This document shows, piece after piece, positions 46,279-55,036 of a stretch of DNA of 64,000 nt. The DNA comes from Acinetobacter pullicarnis (lineage in GTDB: Bacteria > Pseudomonadota > Gammaproteobacteria > Pseudomonadales > Moraxellaceae), in the NCBI RefSeq assembly GCF_006352475.1, contig NZ_VCMZ01000001.1, forward strand, positions 3,472,001-3,536,000, read 5' to 3'. Made by a program: the position numbers and the translations under genes. The notes beneath the pieces were generated by a model that saw only the letters and a list, made by a program, of their open reading frames with translations, had not been told where the DNA came from and did not search any database. The first letter of the stretch is position 1. Each line of letters opens with the position of its first letter.

Positions 46279-46300
46279 GCGTTCCTATGTCCGCATAGGA
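46279..46300 (+). promoter_or_regulatory. Stem-loop after the major pilin gene, operon 1
   Basis: Perfect 9-bp stem GTTCCTATG / CATAGGAAC with loop TCCG, 11 bases past the pilin stop and about 50 before the chaperone start. No T tract follows, so partial termination or 3' protection of pilin mRNA is likely. Confidence 0.55.
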
Positions 46301-46349
46301 ACCCTACTGTGTGACTTCACCGAATCTGCTGCCGAAGAGAATGCTGAAC

Positions 46350-47084
46350 ATGAGATTAAATAATCGTAAATTTCCACTTGGAATTTCCTTTTTACTGGCG
46401 ATGACTGCTGCTATATCTCATGCCGAAATTATTCTTCATGGCACACGCGTTATTTATCCATCAGATGCACGTGAAGTCAGTTTACAACTGAGCAACAATG
46501 GTTCGAATCCTGCACTGGTACAAGCTTGGATTGACAATGGTGATCCTAAAAGCTTACCAAGCCAATCGAAAGTACCTTTCATGATTACGCCTCCAATTTC
46601 TCGCGTAGAAGCAAGCAGAGGTCAAACCCTTCGTATTACGGCCTTACCAAGTGCTACGGCCTTAAATCAACAACAAGAAACCGTACTCTGGCTGAATGTG
46701 ATTGATATACCGCCAAAACCATCTTCAAATGGCGGAACCGCAGCCCCAGATAACTTCGTACAACTTGCGATTCGTTCGCGCATCAAATTCTTCTATCGTC
46801 CCGCATCAATCAAAGATGATGTCAATACCGCACCTGACAAACTGCAGTGGGTGAAATCGGGGCAAAATTTGATAATCAATAATCCAACGCCTTTTCATCA
46901 AACATTGATTGCAATCTATCAATCTAGTGATGACAAAAAAGTAGATCTCCTTCCTCAAGGTTTAATGCTTAAACCCTTTTCTGAAGAGAGCGTCTCCCTT
47001 AAAACCAACAAGCTTCAAAATATGAGCTTTATTTATATCAATGATTATGGTGGCCGAATTGAACAGGAAATCAAGCTTCAATAA
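46350..47084 (+). CDS. Fimbrial periplasmic chaperone, operon 1
   Basis: 244 residues from ATG 46350 (AGAGA 9 bases upstream; the ATG at 46341 and a GTG at 46311 are alternatives). Signal peptide to about ISHAE. PapD-like two-domain immunoglobulin fold: the edge strand IILHGTRVIYPSDAREVSLQLSN, the FMITPPISRVEASRGQTLRIT strand, and LWLNVIDIPPKP. A second domain follows and ends QNMSFIYINDYGG. Donates a strand to pilins in the periplasm and delivers them to the usher. Confidence 0.92.
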   Translation: MRLNNRKFPLGISFLLAMTAAISHAEIILHGTRVIYPSDAREVSLQLSNNGSNPALVQAWIDNGDPKSLPSQSKVPFMITPPISRVEASRGQTLRITALPSATALNQQQETVLWLNVIDIPPKPSSNGGTAAPDNFVQLAIRSRIKFFYRPASIKDDVNTAPDKLQWVKSGQNLIINNPTPFHQTLIAIYQSSDDKKVDLLPQGLMLKPFSEESVSLKTNKLQNMSFIYINDYGGRIEQEIKLQ

Positions 47085-47127
47085 GCGCCATTAATATTCT
47101 TCATCTCATTATTTTAACGTTTTTAAG

Positions 47128-47144
47128 GCCTATTTCTAATAGGC
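47128..47144 (+). promoter_or_regulatory. Hairpin overlapping the usher ribosome site
   Basis: GCCTATT / AATAGGC, loop TCT; the AGGCGGG presumed ribosome site of the usher gene (ATG 47154) is partly inside the right arm, which could limit usher translation. Confidence 0.35.
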
Positions 47145-47153
47145 GGGTTAATT

Positions 47154-49721
47154 ATGTCAAGTCGGTGCCTTCCTTCTAAATTTTTAAAACGCTATGTACG
47201 TTTTTATCTTGCATTTGGTGTGTTTACCATAAGCATGCCTTGCCTAGTTCACGCTGAAGATACAGCAGCACCAACCAAGGTTGAAGCCGAATTTGATTCT
47301 GTTTTTCTTATTGGTGGCGATGATGTACAGCAAATAGATATGAGCCGCTTTAAATATGGCAATCCTGTTCTGGCGGGTGAGTACAACCTTGATATCTACG
47401 TTAATGGCCAATGGTTTGGCAAACGTCGTATGTTATTTAAAAACCTTGACGCACAAAAAAATGCGGTCACCTGTTTTACCGAAAGCACTTTATTAGAGTA
47501 TGGCGTAAATAAAGAAGCACTGATTCGAGCTACGCATCCACAACAAGATGGCTGTTATCAAATTGAAGAATGGATCAATCAGGCATTCTATGAATTTGAT
47601 ACCTCACGCATTCGTATGGATATTTCCATTCCGCAAGTTGCGTTACAACAAAATGCACAAGGTTATGTTGATCCAAGTATTTGGGATCGGGGCGTGAATG
47701 CTGGCTTTTTATCTTATAGTGGGAGTGCCTATAAGAACTTTAGTCAATCAAATGATCATGGTGAAACGACCAATGCCTTTATGGGAATTAATGCTGGACT
47801 CAACTTAGCCAGTTGGCAACTACGACATAATGGTCAATGGCAGTGGCAAGATCATCCGACAGTAAATCAAGCCAAATCAAAATATGAGTCAACCAGCACC
47901 TATTTACAACGTGCCTTCCCACAGTATCGTGGTGTGCTTAGCATAGGTGATAGTTTTAGTAATGGTGAGGTTTTTGACTCTTTTGGCTACCGCGGAGTAG
48001 ACTTTTCTAGCGATGACCGTATGCTGCCAAATAGTATGATCGGTTATGCACCACGGATACGTGGCAATGCCAAGACCAATGCCAAAGTTGAAGTTCACCA
48101 ACAAGGTCAACTGATTTATCAAACCACGGTTGCACCAGGTAACTTTGAAATTAATGACCTCTACCCTACAGGTTTTGGCGGTGAACTTGATGTGTCAGTC
48201 ATTGAAGCCAATGGTGAAGTCCAAAAATTTTCAATCCCTTATGCTTCTGTTGTACAAATGCTCCGACCTGGCTTAAACCGTTACTCCGTAACTGTTGGTG
48301 AGTTTCGTGACCGCGATATTGACCTTCATCCTTGGGTGGTGCAGGCCAAATATCAACAGGGTTTGAATAACTATCTAACCGGTTATAGTGGTTTACAAGC
48401 AGCCGAAGACTATACCGCGATTTTGTTAGGTGCCGCAGTTGCCACCCCAGTCGGTGCCGTTTCCTTGGATATTACCCATTCAAATGCTGACTTTAAAAGA
48501 AGTAGTGCCCAGTCAGGACAAAGCTTTCGACTCAGTTATAGTAAATTGATTTCAGCGACCGACACCAACCTAACATTAGCAGCTTATCGCTATTCCACCG
48601 AAAACTTTTATAAACTACGTGATGCAATACAGGTTCGCGATCTTGAAAATAAAGGGATCAATACCTACGCTGTCGGTGGTCAACGTAGTGAATTTCAAAT
48701 TACCTTAAACCAAGGTCTTCCCAATGGTTTTGGTAATTTATACATGCTCGGCTCTTGGGTTGATTACTGGAACCGAGGTGAAAGCAGCACACAATATCAG
48801 ATTGGCTATAGCAATAACTATCATGGTCTTACCTATGGTTTATCAGCAGCCAAACGCCAAATTGAATATGGCTCAAAGACGACCAGCAATGATACTGAAT
48901 ACTTAATGACCCTGTCATTCCCACTGAACTTTAAAAAGCAGTCGGTCAATGTCAATGTCAGTGCAAGTCAGCATGATCGTACTGTAGGAATTAATAGTTC
49001 TGTTACAGATCGCTTTAGTTACGGTGCATCATTCGCACATCAAGATTATAACAACCCATCCTTTAACACCAATGCACGTTATCGTACCAATTATACGACT
49101 GTAGGCGGTGCTTATAGCATTGCAGATGGGTACCAACAAGCCATGCTCAGCCTCAGCGGCAACATTGTTGCACATGCGCAAGGCGTACTCTTCGGTGCAG
49201 AACAAGGCCAAACCATGGTCTTGGTTTATGCACCCGATGCAGCAGGTGCCAAAGTCTCAAACACAACAGGACTAAGCATCAATAAAGCGGGTTATGCCGT
49301 TGTCCCTTATGTAACCCCTTATCGTCTCAATGACATCACACTAGATCCACAAGAAATGTCGACTGATGTCGAATTAGAAGAAACCAGCCAACGTATCGCA
49401 CCATTTGCAGGAGCAATTGCAAAAGTAGATTTCTCCACCAAAACTGGCTATGCAATATTCATTGAAAGTAAAACGACAGCAAATGAAGACTTACCATTTG
49501 CTGCTGAAGTCTTCAATCAAAGCAATGAGGTCGTCGGAATTGTTGCGCAAGGTAGTATGATTTACCTACGTACTCCACTCGCTCAGGGACAATTAACCGT
49601 AAAATGGGGTAAGGGCGATCAGAATCAATGTCAGGTTGAATATGATCTAAGCGCACAAGTTCAAGCTAAAGCTACGAAGTCACAGCAAAATATGTTTACG
49701 ACTGAGGCAATATGCAAATGA
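47154..49721 (+). CDS. Outer-membrane fimbrial usher, operon 1
   Basis: 855 residues. N-terminal signal (cleaved near HAED), then the usher N-domain (EAEFDSVFLIGGDDVQQIDMSRF, YNLDIYVNG), a 24-strand beta-barrel with a plug (ITLDPQEMSTDVELEET belongs to the later segment) and C-terminal beta-sandwich domains (FSTKTGYAIFIESK, GSMIYLRTPLAQGQLTVKWG, and the final pair of cysteines). FimD/PapC family: binds chaperone-pilin complexes and secretes the growing fibre. Overlaps the adhesin gene by 10 bases. Confidence 0.93.
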   Translation: MSSRCLPSKFLKRYVRFYLAFGVFTISMPCLVHAEDTAAPTKVEAEFDSVFLIGGDDVQQIDMSRFKYGNPVLAGEYNLDIYVNGQWFGKRRMLFKNLDAQKNAVTCFTESTLLEYGVNKEALIRATHPQQDGCYQIEEWINQAFYEFDTSRIRMDISIPQVALQQNAQGYVDPSIWDRGVNAGFLSYSGSAYKNFSQSNDHGETTNAFMGINAGLNLASWQLRHNGQWQWQDHPTVNQAKSKYESTSTYLQRAFPQYRGVLSIGDSFSNGEVFDSFGYRGVDFSSDDRMLPNSMIGYAPRIRGNAKTNAKVEVHQQGQLIYQTTVAPGNFEINDLYPTGFGGELDVSVIEANGEVQKFSIPYASVVQMLRPGLNRYSVTVGEFRDRDIDLHPWVVQAKYQQGLNNYLTGYSGLQAAEDYTAILLGAAVATPVGAVSLDITHSNADFKRSSAQSGQSFRLSYSKLISATDTNLTLAAYRYSTENFYKLRDAIQVRDLENKGINTYAVGGQRSEFQITLNQGLPNGFGNLYMLGSWVDYWNRGESSTQYQIGYSNNYHGLTYGLSAAKRQIEYGSKTTSNDTEYLMTLSFPLNFKKQSVNVNVSASQHDRTVGINSSVTDRFSYGASFAHQDYNNPSFNTNARYRTNYTTVGGAYSIADGYQQAMLSLSGNIVAHAQGVLFGAEQGQTMVLVYAPDAAGAKVSNTTGLSINKAGYAVVPYVTPYRLNDITLDPQEMSTDVELEETSQRIAPFAGAIAKVDFSTKTGYAIFIESKTTANEDLPFAAEVFNQSNEVVGIVAQGSMIYLRTPLAQGQLTVKWGKGDQNQCQVEYDLSAQVQAKATKSQQNMFTTEAICK

Positions 49722-50737
49722 AAAAAACACTCATCAGTGCTGTGGTATTGGCAGGAAGTTTAGGCCTATACACCGAAGCTTATGCAACATGCACGCAGAT
49801 ACAACCATTCACCACACTTGATATTTCAATGGCTGTGGGGCGGGTCGTGGTACGCCCAAGTGATGCTATCGGTAAAGTTTTAGTGAAAAGAACCTTTCCA
49901 ATTAATACCAATGGCTCTCAATATAACTGTGATAAGAGTGGGGGGACTTTAGAAGCAGTTTTAACCCAAAACTATCCATTGAGCCCATCAGGTGGTGATA
50001 GTGTTTATTCAACCAATATTCCAGGCATTGGGATCCGTTTATATCGTGAAGCTATAAACGCAAGTAACTTCTCAGGATATTACCCTTATGCCCGTCCAAC
50101 AGCGACCAATACGAATTATTTTCTTGCGGATGGCTATTTCGTCGTTGAAATTATTAAAACAGCAGCGGAAACAGGATCTGGCACCTTAGTTCCAGGCCGT
50201 TATAGTCGCTACAATATTAAAGGTAGTTCAACTACACCGTGGTTAACCAGTACCGTTTATGGTAATGCGATTACCATTGCATCCTCCTCCTGTGAAATTC
50301 AAGGCAGTATTAATCGGACGATTGTATTACCTACAGTCAACACGGCAGGATTTAAAGGCGTTGGTTCTACCCAAGGAGAACAACCTTTTGACATGAATAT
50401 ATTATGTAATGGTGGCAAAAATCCAACGGGTTATGAAGAAAAAAATCAAATTAGTTTAACTTATGATTATTCTACAGAAGGCAGTAATAATAGTGTGCTG
50501 CAAAATACTGCACCAGTCGCAGAAAAAGCCAAAGGGGTCGCTATACAACTGCTTTGGAATTATCAAGGTAAAAACGACGTGATTAAGAAGGGTGACAAGC
50601 TTGTTTTAGGTACGCTAAACTCAGGTACATCCATTACATACAATGTGCCAATGACTGCACGTTACTACCAAAGTGCAGCCAAAATGACTGCTGGCAAAGT
50701 CAAGGCACAAGCCACCATGATGATTAATTATGATTAA
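49712..50737 (+). CDS. Fimbrial tip adhesin, operon 1
   Basis: 341 residues with a signal peptide (cleaved near TEAYAT). FimH-like two-domain layout: an N-terminal presumed receptor-binding domain with CTQIQPF and a YNCDKSGG cysteine, then a C-terminal pilin domain starting near SSCEIQGSI with ILCNGG as its disulfide partner and ending MMINYD. ATG 49712 or 49718 start; it overlaps the usher end and shares its GAGG site. As the last gene it would be the least-made, tip-located subunit. Ligand unknown. Confidence 0.8.
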   Translation: MQMKKTLISAVVLAGSLGLYTEAYATCTQIQPFTTLDISMAVGRVVVRPSDAIGKVLVKRTFPINTNGSQYNCDKSGGTLEAVLTQNYPLSPSGGDSVYSTNIPGIGIRLYREAINASNFSGYYPYARPTATNTNYFLADGYFVVEIIKTAAETGSGTLVPGRYSRYNIKGSSTTPWLTSTVYGNAITIASSSCEIQGSINRTIVLPTVNTAGFKGVGSTQGEQPFDMNILCNGGKNPTGYEEKNQISLTYDYSTEGSNNSVLQNTAPVAEKAKGVAIQLLWNYQGKNDVIKKGDKLVLGTLNSGTSITYNVPMTARYYQSAAKMTAGKVKAQATMMINYD

Positions 50738-50779
50738 AATGAGCTTGAGTAAAGCTACTCTACAAATCGGTTTGGGTAC

Positions 50780-50796
50780 GAAGAGCGAGGCTCTTC
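50780..50796 (+). terminator. Candidate terminator after fimbrial operon 1
   Basis: GAAGAGC / GCTCTTC, loop GAG, 42 bases past the adhesin stop; a T8 tract follows after about 13 bases (also usable by the opposite gene). Confidence 0.45.
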
Positions 50797-50815
50797 CCCA
50801 AAAATAACCTTTTTT

Positions 50816-51448
50816 TTAACCGATTAATTCAGCATAAGTTGCCATAAGAGCTGGCATATCTTGTTGGGTTAAAAATGGCTGCAATTGCTTAAATTGCTCG
50901 TGACTTAAATCGTATAAATTCAACGCCAATAATTGTGCAATAACCTCATCTGAAAAACGGTTTTTCATCCATTTGGCTGGATTACCTGCCACGATACTGT
51001 ACGGTGCCACATCTTTACTGACAATACTGCCAGAAGCAATCACCGCACCTTCGCCAATCGTCACACCGGGCATAATCATCGCGCGCATACCAATCCATGC
51101 ACCATCACCAATCACTGTATCGCCTTTCATTTTATAGGCCTCCGTGATGGACTCCAAAAATGGATACAAGCTAAACCAGTCCATGCGATGGGTATGATTG
51201 CCTCCCATCAAAATCACTGCTTCAGCCGCAATACAGACGTGACTACCGATGTAAAGTTGATCAATTTCCCATGCAGGCTCCCAAGTTTTTAGACTATATT
51301 CATCGCCATACAAATAGCGCACCACACTGTCTTCAAAATTGCCTGTCCACGCATTGCTGTAATAACTAGACGTTCCCTTAATATGAATATTGGGATTTCG
51401 ATGGGTCTCATGCAAATATTCGACTTGAGACCAATGTTTATTCTGCAT
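50816..51448 (-). CDS. CatB-related hexapeptide O-acetyltransferase
   Basis: 210 residues from ATG 51448, chosen for the AAGGGGGA site 7-10 bases upstream; the frame is open 38 codons further but there overlaps the preceding gene. Left-handed beta-helix (LbH) acetyltransferase with hexapeptide repeats (IGDGAWIGMRAMIMPGVTIGEGAVIASGSIVSKDV). It has the xenobiotic-acetyltransferase catalytic His region NHTHRMDW near residue 93 and the SIVAGNPAKWMKNRF end. Relatives inactivate chloramphenicol or streptogramins, but many have other substrates. Coupled to the lipoprotein gene by an 11-base overlap. Confidence 0.85.
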   Translation of the reverse strand: MQNKHWSQVEYLHETHRNPNIHIKGTSSYYSNAWTGNFEDSVVRYLYGDEYSLKTWEPAWEIDQLYIGSHVCIAAEAVILMGGNHTHRMDWFSLYPFLESITEAYKMKGDTVIGDGAWIGMRAMIMPGVTIGEGAVIASGSIVSKDVAPYSIVAGNPAKWMKNRFSDEVIAQLLALNLYDLSHEQFKQLQPFLTQQDMPALMATYAELIG

Positions 51449-52184
51449 TTGATTGAAGTCCCCCTTTTCCAGTAATGCTATCTCCAACAACTGCAACCGC
51501 AGCGATCGGCATAATAATGGCATCCGCGACGAGGGCAAACGGTGTGATGACAATATTGCCAATTAAATTACCCAGACGAGTGCGACGTTTACTTTCGAAG
51601 TAGCCAATTTCGATCATGTAGTTTCCATTAAATGCAGTATTCCCATCAAATTTAATATTGTCCGAAGGCTTATACATTTTCCCTTTGATTGGAACTGACA
51701 ATAGGAGTTCAACCTCACTCGGTTTTTCTCTTAATTGAGCTTGCATTGCCCTAGCATGTGCAGCCAGATCTGAAACAGTTTGTGCGGTTGGATGGAGTAC
51801 CTTTAACTGTAATTTTAAATCCGTCGTGAAATAAACCTCGTCAGCGTCCTGCGCTAATTTATGAAAGTTTAATCTTATTTTTTGATCAGAAGAGGTCACA
51901 AGCGCCAAACTTGAGTTGGGAAATTTAGAATGAATAAATTCAGTAATTTTTTCATTTCCTTCCGTCAATACATAAACATTTTCCTTACCGATCACCACAA
52001 ACTGCTTATTTGTATTATTCGCATGGATCAATTGTCCAAAGCTAATCAGCGGGTCTTCTTTAATTAATTTATATTGTTGAGTTGTCTCAACAACCGGGTT
52101 TCTATTCCAAGCCTCATTGGTCATACAGCCAACGAATGAAACGCTAAATAATATGACCATTAACGAAGAAAATAATGATTTCAT
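51438..52184 (-). CDS. Putative lipoprotein, unknown
   Basis: 248 residues. Lipobox at the N-terminus (SFVGC with C20) after a hydrophobic signal. The remainder has a beta-rich middle (GQLIHANN, YVLTEGNEK, LNFHKLAQDADEVYFTTDLKLQLK) and a C-terminal hydrophobic stretch (LVADAIIMPIAAVAVVGDS). No family recognised. Its stop lies 11 bases inside the acetyltransferase start, so the two are likely made from one message. Confidence 0.7.
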   Translation of the reverse strand: MKSLFSSLMVILFSVSFVGCMTNEAWNRNPVVETTQQYKLIKEDPLISFGQLIHANNTNKQFVVIGKENVYVLTEGNEKITEFIHSKFPNSSLALVTSSDQKIRLNFHKLAQDADEVYFTTDLKLQLKVLHPTAQTVSDLAAHARAMQAQLREKPSEVELLLSVPIKGKMYKPSDNIKFDGNTAFNGNYMIEIGYFESKRRTRLGNLIGNIVITPFALVADAIIMPIAAVAVVGDSITGKGGLQSNAE

Positions 52185-52200
52185 ATAAGCCTACTTCTTG

Positions 52201-52266
52201 CTAAATGCCCCTGAGCGTCATGTTAAATAAATACACAACATATTCACTCAGATTTGGCATCGTCAA
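52201..52266 (-). pseudogene. 22-codon relic of a ycaQ-like gene
   Basis: Reading the minus strand from 52266 gives LTMPNLSEYVVYLFNMTLRG, then a stop. It aligns with LTLPSLNEYAQYLFNTTLRA inside the YcaQ protein encoded at 53713-54873: 13 of 19 residues and about 42 of 57 bases alike by hand count, in the same orientation. It fills most of the 100-base gap between two lipoprotein genes. It has no start, so it is only a scrap. Confidence 0.7.
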
Positions 52267-52284
52267 ATTAATTAACCTAACCGC

Positions 52285-52704
52285 TTAGGGACAAAGCTTG
52301 GTCTGGAAAGTCTTGGTATTTGGTCCACGGGCACATTGATAACTTTTTTCAGTTTTATTCAAAGTCCAACGTTGCGCTTGTTGTTTAAACTGATAAACCG
52401 TACGAATTGCCGATACCGAGTCATCCATCAAACCGCTTTGAATCACCGTGATTTGTGCTGCTGTCGGAGACTCGATTCGATTAAAAACCTGTTGAATCGA
52501 AACATGATTCAGTTCTTGGACCAAGTCAGGTTCATGCTTGAGCAACTGTGCAAATGGCGTTAATGCACCAGAGTCAACCACTCGAGGAAGAGATTGTTCC
52601 GTTACTGTTTGATCTTTTTTGCTCTTTGGATAGAGAGACTGCAGCGTACTACACCCCGTCAAGCTCATCGCGCCCAATAGTGCAGCCAAGATTAAAATAC
52701 GCAT
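52285..52704 (-). CDS. Small lipoprotein, unknown
   Basis: 139 residues with a signal peptide and lipobox (MSLTGC, C18). The mature part begins STLQSLYPKSKK, contains a helical region LTPFAQLLKHEPDLVQELNHVS, and ends with two cysteines (SYQCARGPN...TKLCP) that could form a disulfide. No family recognised. In line with the DMP19 gene upstream on the same strand, 44 bases away. Confidence 0.68.
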   Translation of the reverse strand: MRILILAALLGAMSLTGCSTLQSLYPKSKKDQTVTEQSLPRVVDSGALTPFAQLLKHEPDLVQELNHVSIQQVFNRIESPTAAQITVIQSGLMDDSVSAIRTVYQFKQQAQRWTLNKTEKSYQCARGPNTKTFQTKLCP

Positions 52705-52748
52705 CGTTATTTTCCTTTTTGTTCAATTCGTTCTAATAAAAAAATCAA

Positions 52749-53570
52749 TTATTCGCCTGTGAGTTCAAGTGGTGCAAGATCGATCTCAACGACCAATTCC
52801 TTGCTTTCACCCTGATACATTTGTGCTTTATCGCCTAGATCTAGCATATAAAAATGGCCTTGTTCGGTGAGGAAATGCCATGCCAAGATTTGCTCACCCT
52901 GATATTCATGACTCGGATCACCCATCGTGACTTCATCTAAATCTTGCTCAACAGCCGCACACAGTGCTTGGATGATCTTAAAATAACGTGGCTGATTTTT
53001 TTTGGCAGCCTCAACCCGTTGTTCAAGGTTTGGAATTTTTGTTGCCGCTTGATCGAGATAATCTGCAATTTCTGCTTCGTCTAAAACTTTCAATTGAGGA
53101 TGTTTTTTCAACCACTGATGGTTAATTTCAATTAAATCTTCGCGTTCATTGAGGCTGTAAAAGGCATCATCAAATTGGCTTAAGCTATCGCGTTGGTGGT
53201 TTTCACCAAAGTATTCGCCTTCTAGGTATTGTGCCAATTGCTCAGGTGTAAATTGGTTCAGAATCGCAGCAGACTTTTCAAACAAGGCGGCATGTTTTTT
53301 TGCCTGCATGGCAATTAAGCCATCACGCACCCAACCCACGATTTTGCCATCCCAACGGGTGTTATAAACGAACTGGGAAAAACCACCATTTTCAACTTGC
53401 GCCAAATAATAATCGACATGATAGCTTTGTAATGCAGCAACGCTAACATCGTCATAATCCAAATAACGATTGAACGCTTCATTCAGACTATCAATATTCG
53501 ACATGATAATGTCGTATGCGTCGTCACTGTCGAGGCTTTGTTGTGAAACAAGAATATGAGAAATAAGCAT
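52749..53570 (-). CDS. DMP19/DUF4375 family protein
   Basis: 273 residues, soluble. The YHVDYYLAQVENGGFSQFVYN segment (about 49-69) followed by WVRDGLIAMQAKKHAALFEKSAAIL is the hallmark of DMP19-type proteins. The Neisseria DMP19 protein is a DNA mimic that antagonises a repressor. An acidic, Asp/Glu-rich composition fits that idea, but no function is proven for this member. Neighbours: two lipoproteins downstream, the YcaQ-like gene upstream. Confidence 0.72.
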   Translation of the reverse strand: MLISHILVSQQSLDSDDAYDIIMSNIDSLNEAFNRYLDYDDVSVAALQSYHVDYYLAQVENGGFSQFVYNTRWDGKIVGWVRDGLIAMQAKKHAALFEKSAAILNQFTPEQLAQYLEGEYFGENHQRDSLSQFDDAFYSLNEREDLIEINHQWLKKHPQLKVLDEAEIADYLDQAATKIPNLEQRVEAAKKNQPRYFKIIQALCAAVEQDLDEVTMGDPSHEYQGEQILAWHFLTEQGHFYMLDLGDKAQMYQGESKELVVEIDLAPLELTGE

Positions 53571-53712
53571 AGAAAATTATAATGTATTGGGAGTTAGCTC
53601 AACATAACAAAAACCAAGGCCAAGGTGTTAGTCATCCAAGGTGCAGCAACAGACTTTATCTAATAAATCAAACCACACCACACCACCTAAGCTGCAATAT
53701 AGTGGGTTCTAA

Positions 53713-54873
53713 TCAAACCAAAGCATTGATGGTATCCAACAGCTGCGCCTCGTCAATTGAACATTGATTAAATGCTGCAAAATGCTGTATTTCAAGTATC
53801 AATTGCGGAAAAAATGCATCTCGATCCAGAAAACTATCTTCCAGATGTAAACTCAATACCTCCAAGCGTTGTTCAGCACGATGCGCCTTACAATCAATCC
53901 GTGCAACCATTTGATTGCCATATAAAATAGGCAAACAAAAGTAGCCAAACACGCGTTTCTCAGCAGGTACATAACATTCAATTCGGTATTCAAATGCAAA
54001 AAGTGAACTTAAACGATCACGATGAATCACCAAATTGTCGAATGGCGATAAAATTTTGACCGCTAGTGCAATCGCAGGAGGCTGCTCTAAGCAAGCCGTA
54101 TCTGCATATATTTTTTGCCCACCAATATTATCTAATAGCGTAATCACCCCAGCATCAAGCTGTTCCAAAACCACGGTTTGCATCGCTGCTCTTAAGGGTT
54201 GTCCGACTTTGAGATGTAAAAGCTGCTTCCAGGTAAATACGCCATACGCTCTAAGTGTCGTGTTAAATAAATACTGGGCATATTCGTTTAGGCTGGGCAG
54301 CGTCAAATCGATGCCACTTGGCAAGCAGTTTTCGCGAAGGTCATAGACTTTTTCCATGCCATTACGTGCAGAAATCATCAAGTCACCTTGCATAAATAGC
54401 AATTCAAGCGCACGGCGGCCAGGTCCCCTATTCCACCATCCCCCTTGAGCAACTTTCTTGCCTATATCAATATTGCGTAAACGTATTTCACCTTCGGCTT
54501 TGACCTGTGCCAAGATTTCATTCATTAGATGCGGATCGGCATTGCGGAAATAGCGATTTTCACCCTTTCGAATCGAGGCCATTTGCGCTAATACATAGCG
54601 ATAATCTCGCATCGGTAAATAAGAGGCTGCATGAAACCAGTACTCAAAAATATGTTGTTCTTTTACCAACTGGTTTAAATGGGTGGGCTGATAGTCTGGT
54701 ACACGATTCCACAACACATGATGATGCGCGCGCTCAATCACTGAAATCGTATCCAACTGGACATAACCCAAATGCTCAATCGCACAACGTGTTCCCACAA
54801 GGCCTTCGCCAAAGGCATGCGGCTGACCAAGCCCTTGATTGAACAATGCCAAACGTCTTAATTTATCAATCAT
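53713..54873 (-). CDS. ycaQ: YcaQ-like DNA glycosylase (crosslink repair, winged-helix)
   Basis: 386 residues from ATG 54873 (an in-frame TTG at 54906 would add 11). The YcaQ/DUF1006 family unhooks interstrand crosslinks and removes alkylated bases. The catalytic QxD motif is in LGYVQLDTISVIERAHHHVLWNR near residues 40-60, and the three winged-helix repeats are followed by a beta-barrel (NLVIHRDRLSSLFAFEYRIECYVP). The size fits. A relic of a second copy lies at 52201-52266. Confidence 0.85.
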   Translation of the reverse strand: MIDKLRRLALFNQGLGQPHAFGEGLVGTRCAIEHLGYVQLDTISVIERAHHHVLWNRVPDYQPTHLNQLVKEQHIFEYWFHAASYLPMRDYRYVLAQMASIRKGENRYFRNADPHLMNEILAQVKAEGEIRLRNIDIGKKVAQGGWWNRGPGRRALELLFMQGDLMISARNGMEKVYDLRENCLPSGIDLTLPSLNEYAQYLFNTTLRAYGVFTWKQLLHLKVGQPLRAAMQTVVLEQLDAGVITLLDNIGGQKIYADTACLEQPPAIALAVKILSPFDNLVIHRDRLSSLFAFEYRIECYVPAEKRVFGYFCLPILYGNQMVARIDCKAHRAEQRLEVLSLHLEDSFLDRDAFFPQLILEIQHFAAFNQCSIDEAQLLDTINALV

Positions 54874-55036
54874 TAGAAATTGCTTCTCTGGGTTAAGCGC
54901 AATCAAGCCATCATCCGCATGGATGGGTATGGTTATTTATGCCGGTTATTCATTGTTATTTCACTTCTAAATTCTAGCAACCATAACTTCGCCTGAATAT
55001 TATTATTTTTCAAAATATTAAATTAAAACAAAGTAC

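Noticed and set aside
50816..51448. Naming the acetyltransferase catB as a chloramphenicol resistance gene
   Set aside because: Family likeness is clear, but many chromosomal members do not confer resistance; the substrate cannot be told from sequence.
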